From Pseudoips prasinana (Eukaryota; Arthropoda; Insecta; Lepidoptera; Nolidae), in NCBI GenBank assembly GCA_951640165.1, contig OX621264.1, positions 2,361,001 through 2,425,000 of the forward strand: 64,000 nucleotides of DNA. The letters are read 5' to 3'. The notes below the pieces were generated by a model, which was given only the letters and a program-made list of their open reading frames with translations, did no database searches and was not told where the DNA came from. Shown one piece after another: positions 48,001 to 57,000 of the stretch. Position numbers and translations under genes: made by a program. The number at the start of each line of letters is the position of its first letter. Positions within the stretch are counted from its first letter, which is position 1.

Positions 48001-51000
48001 CGTGCTGGAGAGGGTCTACTATAAAGACATACGCCCCTATTTGGAATAAGAAGCTAAGGTTTTGTCAGGAAAATAGTATAAATTGTTGTGTACCTGAACC
48101 GGTGAATGTGGCTAGATATCTCGGTTATCTGTATTTATCTCATGGTCTCTCCTACCTAACCATTTTAGTTCATAAATCGGCTATAGCATCTATTTGCGAA
48201 ACTTTAACGAATATAAAAATAGCATCAAGCCCAATAGTGAATCATATTCTCAAAGCTATTTCCTTGGCAAAGCCGGCTTCTCCTAAATTACCCATATGGG
48301 ATGCAAGAATTTTGGTTTCTTATTTAAATAATTACAATATAGATTTAAATAGTCTATATCAAGTACCTAGGCACACAGCAGCCATTTTGCTGTTATCTTC
48401 GGGTCGCAGAGTATATGACCTTACTATGTTGACCATTTTATTGATGATATTGGTTCTATTACCTTGCATCCCATATTTGAGTCGAAAACTGATTCATCTT
48501 TTTATCAACAATCAAGTTGGACATTTGTAGCTGCTCTTGACCCACACATCGATGCAATATGCTGGTAACGCCCTCTTGTTAATATGACACAATATCAGAG
48601 GAAATATTAGTAATCTTTTCTTAGCAACTAAAGACCCTACTAAACCAGCGATGATCGGTGGTTGAATATAACTTCTTTTAGCAGAATCTGGTATTCAAGC
48701 CTCAGCTGGAAGTTGCGGAGCGGCAGTGTCATCTTTAAATTGGGTAGAAAATTACCACAATAATGATATTCTAGGTAAAGGTAACTGACAACATGAGCAT
48801 AATTTTAGAAAATTCTATCAATAACATATTATTAACACATCAAATACAGATATAACTTCTGAGAAATCTCAGTCCGAGTAATTTCATACTAAATCTTAAT
48901 ATTTCATTGGAAGATATTTGATTTATGTCAATTTGGATTATGTGGTTAATGCCTTGCTTCAATTAAATATAATGAATCACATTGTTGCGTTTTTAAATAA
49001 ATATTATTTTATGACAAATACAACCCACCAGGAGATAACAAACAGTCTCTCATAATGGACTTCGGACGTCAATCGGAACACATAATATAAAAATTTTACC
49101 TTCCAATAAAATTTGTATTATGTTTCCTAAGACGTCCGAAGTCCAGATAATGTCTTCCTGGGGCTACATCCATCATTATGAGCCGAACAATGACACAATA
49201 TGGCGGGTTGTCTTTGCTTGTCAGTTTAGTTCCAGAACGGAGCATAGGGGGCGCTGTAGGCACAGTTTAGAAAACGGAAGTAGTCAAATTTAGCGACCTG
49301 CACCGGAAATCAGACGATGTACTCTCATAATGGACTTCGGACGTCTTAGGAAACATAATACAAATTTTATTGGAAGGTAAAATTTTTATATTATATAAGT
49401 GTATTTTATTACGAATACAACTTATAAAATATATGGGCTACATGTAGAGAAATTTCCGCACAATCCTGGCATTCGCCAGCAGAACCGGCTTCTGCATGTA
49501 ACTCTCCAGCCAGATATCAAGCCCTAAACTTGCAAAGTTGATTTTCAGGGATTTAGGAATAACTCCATTTGTGGATATAACAATAGGTATGATCGCAGGT
49601 CTTTCGGTTCTCCAAATTTGCGCATATTCAAAACTCAGATCAAGGTATTTTGATTTTTTTTCTTTTTCTGCGTTAGATATGTTTTCATCATATTATTATG
49701 GTATTGTTATATCCACAAAGGATGTCTTTTTCGTTTGTTTGTCAATGACGACAATATCGGGTCGATTGGCACCTACCATTCGGTCAGTCAGCACGGGATG
49801 ATCCCAGTATATTTTAAACCTGTCCTTATTATTATTATATTAGGTCTTTACCTATGAAATTGCCGTTCTGCAGTACTGGCCATTTCAAATCAAAATAATT
49901 TTTGTTTGGCTAAGAATTCTAATTTCAAATTAATTTTATTTTAAAAACATGGATTCTTTTTTCCAAAAGTAGTCATTTCTTTATTGATTAGTGTTACATT
50001 TTCATCGCATTTCAATCTTTTTCGTCATCATGGATACGTTAAAAATTCGAGTAATTATGGAATATGAGTACCGTCGTGGCAGCAACGCGGCACAAGCGGC
50101 ACGCAACATCAACGACGTTTACGGAGCTAACACTACAAACCAACGCACCACCTGTTATTGGTTTGCTCGCTTCCGTTCTGGAAATTTCGACCTGAAAAAT
50201 GAACCTCGCGGTCGTCCGAAGACTTTGGTCGACAATGACGAATTAAAGGCGGTTGTGGAAGCTGATGATACACAATCTACGGCTGAATTAGCAGCAGCTT
50301 TCGACGTTAGCGTCAAAACAATATTGGTCCATTTGCGTCAAATTGGCAAGGTAAAAAAGCTTGACAAATGGGTGCCCCACGAACTCAATGATCGCCAGCG
50401 CGAAGTACGCGTCGAGACGTGCCTTGCACTGCTCAACAGACACACAAATGAAGGAATTTTGAACCGCATTGTTACCTGCGATGAAAAATGGATTCTGTTT
50501 GATAACCGCAAGCGCTCAGCAAGTTGGTTGGATCCTGGTTCAGCACCTAAACAATGCCCTAAACGAAAACTTACCCCTAGAAAAGTGATGGTCACTGTTT
50601 GGTGGTCTAGCGCCGGTGTGATTCATCACAGCTTCTTACCAAACGGGGTGAGCATTACTGCAGATGTGTACTGTGAAGAACTGAGCACAATGATGGAGAA
50701 GCTGGCGCATCTCTAACCAGCATTGGTCAATCGCTCGTCTCCGCTGCTCCTGCACGACAACGCGCGACCTCATACTGCACAGCAGACGGTCTCCAAGTTG
50801 CAAGAACTGGGGTTGGAAGCTCTCCGTCATCCGCCCTACTCACCAGACCTTGCGCCTACAGACTACTACTTTTTCCAGAATTTGGATAACTTCTTGGCGG
50901 GAAAAAAATTCAACACCCGAGAGGCAGTACAAAATGCCTTTGAAGAATTTGTTGCCTCCCGTCCAGCTGATTTCTTTAAGAAGGGCATCAATAAACTGCC

Positions 51001-54000
51001 ACTGCGATGGCAAAGATGCATTGATTGCATGGGTGATTACTTCGATTAATACAAATAAAAAAATTCATGAAAAAAATTCGTTTAAATTTTTTCATACAAA
51101 ACGGCAATTTCATAGGTAAAGACCTATTATATATCAATCTTGGTGGTTTCCATCCATCTAGACTGCACAACTGCAGTCTATGGATAGCTACCACCAGGGT
51201 GTCCTCTGTTGGGACGTTGGTTTGCAACCATGTTGAAGATGCTTAAGTACCAGGGGATTCAACAACTTTTAAAAAACTGATTAAAATTAACCACATGAAA
51301 TATATGTAGCTGGAAAAAATAGAAATTAATTTCATCATCATATCAGCCGAAAGACGTCCACAGCTGGACAAAGGCCTCCCCCAAAGATCTCCACGATTGC
51401 CGGTCGTGCGCCATTCGCATCCAGCAGTTTCCAGCGACCCGCACAAGATCATCATTATTACGAATCATATTCATATCATTTATTTGCATTCCACAATGTG
51501 AACTTAGGTGGTAAACATTAGGCTTATAGCTAGGAGCATTATGGACCCTGTCGGGCACAGCAAATTTATAAACATATATATCGGTAAATTATTATTGTTC
51601 GTAAGTTATTAAGGAACTAATTGAGTCTTCTATTCCATATGACTACTTTACATTTATATATTTATACATTGTACTAGCATATTATTATTTAACTATCATG
51701 TCATTCAATAAGGAAAGAAATTTTGCTTATTAACAGTAACAAGTTATATTTGTGTTATATAAAGATATTTATGTACAGACACCAGCACATCAAACTACCC
51801 CATTCTGTCGAATTTCCCCAATTGAAGGTGAACCTTATGCTGATATTGTGATAAAGTTGAAAATCTATAAAATAAATTTGACAGATTGGGGTAGCTTGAT
51901 ATGCTGGCGTCTGTACCTAACATTATGTAAAAGTATTACTTTTATTTAATTGCCGCGCAAAAGCTTTCGTTGCTTGACAGTACGTCATATCATACGTGGG
52001 AAAATATACAAAAATATAGATTATTCGAGGGCGCGTAAGAGCGAATTTTAACAAGTACAAAATATTAATAACGCTCACCTAAAGTTCTTGACCCGAAATT
52101 GTTCTTCCTAACGATTTGAAATCCGAATGATCACTCTTCCTAAAATTTTTCATCCTAAAGTTTTCATTCATACTATTTGTTTCTACAAATAGTATGAATG
52201 AAAACTTTAGACTTTATAGAAAATTGTAATTAATAATGTGATTAATGTAAATATATTTAAATTCCTACTGTTTTTTATCATCCCTAGACATAATTATATA
52301 ATATAATAATAATGCACTCATACTCAGAAACTTCGATCAATACAAGTTATTGATCGAAGCTCAGAAAGAAAAATTTACCAAGTGTAAAAAAAAAATATAT
52401 GTGGGTGGGAAGATGATAGTAACTAGCGCTACTACGCGCTAAATGGTCGCAGTTCTAACCTAACAAAAATTATTACATAAAAGTACAAAAAAGGTATGAC
52501 TTTGAATAATAGTGTAAAAGATGTTTATGTTGCGAAAATATAGGAAAACAAAATAAAAGTATAATAAATGTTTATTGCTACTGACATTATGAAGTTGAAT
52601 GCTTCGGAATTATGAACATTAGAGACAGAGTAGTTAGGAATTGTGATTGTTAGGATGAAAAATGTTAGGAAGAACTAGTGTTGAAAATGACTAAAGTGAC
52701 TGAATCAGACTGACTGCCATTTACGGTCAAATTGGTCATAAATGGTCATTAACTGTCAAAAGCGGTCATTTTCAGTCAATTTGAATTCAGTCATATTTTA
52801 GTACCTTTTAAGTTTTTGTCGTTGATAAAAGTCTACAACTTCTAAATGGAAACAAAAAAGTGGTTTTTATGACTTATATAGTATTATTATAATATAGTGT
52901 TAATCATTTTACATTTCTAATCATGCGTGCATTTTAAGACAAAATGGCAACGTCGCATCGCCTCGCGCATAGACTTTGAGGTCGTCTTATCCTTTCATGA
53001 TATAATAGAAAATAAAACGCTGCTTCATTTAAACTTGTATATAAATTGGGTTCCTAAATAAATAAATAATTGGGTGGTAGTCGAGAATAGACAATAATAT
53101 TTGAGTCAAATTGACTGAATTTGACAGTAAATGACCGGTCATTTAAGGTTTATGACAATTGTGACTAGTCATATTCAGTCATTTTACATCTCTAGGAAGA
53201 ACATTATCGGATTTCCAATTATCGGAGTTGACAATTTAGGTAAACGTTGGCGCACCCGTGTATAGGGCTTAAGCATGTTCTAGACGGATGCAATCCAACG
53301 CCCCAACCGAGGTGACCTTGGGAACTTCGTTTCCATCCGCGGATTGTGTTTCGGCTACACGGATGTCAACCACGATCCATCAACAGGCTAACGAAACAGT
53401 CGCGAGTCGTTTTCTGGCGGGAAATCACGTAGTCGAATCGTGAACGAACCGTATCGTGCTGAAGAATGTGGCTCCCAATTTGTCCAAATTTCAAAAAGTG
53501 GGCCGTGCTTTATTAGTTTTAGCAATTATGAAACATTTGATTCGTTGGCATTTTGATCAAACTCTTTGTACTTTTGGATCTATCTATATCCCAGGAGGTT
53601 TTCTTTTGACGAGCGTCTTTATTTGTTGACGTAATGTCCCATAGGCAAAGCAAATCTGTATAGAGATCGATAAAATTATTATTAACTAGCATTGCGCGCG
53701 AACTTCGTTCCGCGTAATAAATATTTTAGTCCCAGCCCGTTTGTCCCGCGTAATACTTGGGGATAAATAAAAATTATGATAATGAATCATAGCCTATGAC
53801 ACTCCACGATAACGTAGCTTTCCATTGGTGAAATAATATTGAAAATCGGTTCAGTATAAGAGTCAGCCTGAGATTACCCCTTACAACGTCACAAACTTTA
53901 CCACTTTATAATATTAGTATAGATTTCGCATTCGCGGCTCTAGTTTGACAACATTTTACACTTGCGTATGTGTCCTTGTATGGATGTAATTAACTAGCTA

Positions 54001-57000
54001 CATGGATGGAATCCACGCCCTCCAACCGCGGATGGGAACGAGCACCCGCAATCCAAAGACGTTGAAGGTCAAATCTAAATTTGGATTACATCTGCAGTCT
54101 AGATGGATGGCAACCACCAAGGTCAAAGGTCACCTCTTTTGAGACGTTGGATTTCATCAGTCTAGAACATGCTTTAATCTCCCTGCTGATGCACTGCTGT
54201 ACAGTAGGAGATAAAACCTTAATTTACAACCAATTACATAATCTTCAGAGTGTCTTAACCGAAAAGATACAGGCTGGCTGATACTTTATGATGAGGAGTA
54301 TCCAAACCACCCCCATGTATTTCCCCATTCTAATTTTACTTTTTGATACTTAGAAAATTTACGAATCCTGTGCTCAAATCTTAATTTTGAACTTTCGAAT
54401 AAAACCACCCCCATGTATTTCCCCATTTTAATTTTTCTTTTTGATACTTTGAAAATTTACGAATCCTGAGCTCAAACCCTAATTTTGAACTTTCGAATAA
54501 ATTCTAAGTCAGTTCTGCAATGATTAGATAAACCATACTTTTTAGGGTGTTAGGTTAAACTATGCTAATTAGTTACCACAAAAAACCGAACCCGATACGT
54601 TCAACAGAACTAGATAAAAATCGAAAACTGATGTTAGGTGCAATTAACGAAAAAAATCCCAAAAAAAATCTATCTTGAAAACTACGCAAAATCGTAGAAC
54701 ATACATGGGGGTGATATGGATACTCCTTATCATAAAGTATCAAAATTTTGCATTTGAGTCTCAACTCCTTGACCAGCCTGTATAACAAATTTACCTCATC
54801 ATCATCTGTAGAAACATTGAGCTGGCGAGCCTTTCGCCTTCTCTCAAACTCTTCCAGCAAGGCCTTCTTGTCTTTGGACATTTCCTCTTCAAGGTCCATG
54901 TACTCTGGAAACAAAGGAACCTCATATTATTACACATAGGTATTTGATAACAATCACCAGCATAATTGTAGTATTGTTTAGAATAAGACCAAGAGAATGT
55001 TATAATACTCATCGAAGTGAATTATTAGGGCTTACTCAATCTTTAATAACAAATGTAAAAACGCCAGCACATCCACCTACCCCAATCTGTCAAATTTCTT
55101 TGATAGATTTTCAACTTATCACAGTAGCATAAGATTCACTTTCAATTGGGGAAATTTGACAGATTGGGGTAGCTTGATGTGCTGACGTCTGTACATCAGC
55201 AGACATATTAATCTCAATATCCTTACTCAAGGCCCTGGATTCTCTAGCCTGCAATTACTAGAATTCAAAAGCTACAATATATGTGCGTTAACATGGATTC
55301 TCACCACACTGGAAACTAAATAAGCATTTATTTGTTTAAAAGACAATGCCCGCACTAGGGAATTTTATCCCTCTGTCGCAGGGTACTTTATAGACATATA
55401 ATTGACGGACGCAAAGTACATCCAGACTCCGTACAACTATTAATGGGTCGCACAAATAGTCGTCTTGCGTGGGATTCAAACCCGGGACATGATGCAGCGA
55501 GGCTACTGTTTTAGCTTGTCTTGGTAGGCATGCACTTGTGTACAGTACTTCGACCCTTCAGGATATTTTGTACTAACCCCTTTTATTATTTTTATTCGAT
55601 CACTACAGCCTGAATGCATCTACTTAAGAGGCTCAAACAAGAGGGAAGTAGCTTGAAGCTATAGGCCTAAGAGTGAACTATCACAAATTCAAGGAGTTTC
55701 ACTACAATAGGCTAGTCAGCAATAGGTCAACTCTTTCGGTATGCGCTATACAATATATGCGCTTTATAAATATTTACTATCACAACAAAAAAGTTAAATT
55801 TGATAATTATAGGTTCTATCATTCGTTATTATTGTTAAGTAGTGTAATGTTTATTTTATTTGTGACAACAAACAATTGCGTAATTTGCTTAATACTAATA
55901 CATAATTATTTAGAAAAGACTTAGTTAATCACACAACCAGCATCGTTATCTACAACAGATCATATGAAATGGTAAAACTAGTAACAAGCAACTATGGCAA
56001 ACTATAGGTAATCAACAACATTAACTTAGTCTAGGTAGCATACAGTAGGTGTGAGTTAGGTATTATACAGTGTTAATAATAGGTATTTATACAGTAATAA
56101 TATTTAAATTAGACAAACTTATTCAGTAACTGTTTTTTAAACTGATATATAGACAAAGCAAATATATCAATATCAGTGAAATTATCGTTGTAACATTTGG
56201 TCAAGGTACATTCTTCTTTCTTTGAGAGTTGTAAGGGAAAATTTTTCGAGAAGAGTCTCATATGGGTACCGATTCCGTTCAACTTTATAATTTAAGTAAC
56301 GAAGGTATTTGCGTTGTACTGATTCTATTTGGACATTATATTAGTCATAAAGGGGGTTCCAAACACATGTGGCATATTCCAGTTGTGACCGAATGAGTGA
56401 CTTGTATAATAATAAGAAAGAAGAAGAAATGTTATCAGTGAATTGTTTTTATTTAGATTATAAGATTATTTTAGTTGCCTATCCTTAATTTTATAATATG
56501 TTTTAAATTATTTATTTATTTTTTGCTTTGTTAAGTTTTAATTTTAAGTTAAATTTTAATTTTTTTATTTGTTTTATATGTATATTTATATCACTTTATA
56601 TAATAGAAAAATAATAATTTACAGAAGAGAGCCATTCGTTCCATATATCAACTTAGTGCTAGGGTTTCACTTAAAGAGTTCTTCAAGGACATAGATATAC
56701 TGACTGTGGCATCACAGTATATTTACGCAAATCTAATATATGTACGTCAGAACTTACATCTATTTGAAAAAAGAAGTGACGTTCATAATCTAAACACTAG
56801 AAACAAACATAAGTTGTGTTCTCAATACCATCGTCTTCATAAAGCACATCGATCTTTTGTTGGGCTAGGCCCTCAATTTTATAATAAAATACCAACGCAT
56901 GTAATTCAAATGCCTCTAGACAAATTTAAGTTGGAGATAAAAAAATGTTTATTGAAAAAAGCATATTATACAATCAAAGAATGTATTGACGACAAAACCC

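Larger units (their letters stand above)
45138..49391 (+). mobile_element. DIRS-like tyrosine-recombinase retrotransposon, structurally complete but decayed
   Basis: Inverted termini of 160 bp at 45156-45315 and 49186-49345, each with a distinct outer extension, and an internal complementary region at about 49048-49145 that joins the inverse of the left extremity to the inverse of the right extremity. That three-part layout defines the DIRS1 group. Coding remnants in order are gag, RT edge, RNase H and tyrosine recombinase, all broken by stops and frameshifts; the RT catalytic core is missing. A SINE B is nested at 46250-46512. It lies in Prp4 intron 2. Confidence 0.9.
51960..53265. mobile_element. 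Inverted-repeat element containing a long palindrome and a nested hAT
   Basis: Left cctaaagttcttgacccga to ttcttcctaac and right, inverted, cctaaattgtcaactccgat to ttcttcctaac share word order over about 100 bp, so 52078-53245 looks like one element split by the hAT at 52676-53194. A perfect 26-bp stem with 4-base loop is at 52155-52210. Confidence 0.55.

Noticed and set aside
45154..49345. Interpretation of the 45-49 kb element as a DNA transposon with long inverted repeats
   Set aside because: The internal complementary region and RNase H/tyrosine recombinase remnants fit the DIRS group instead.
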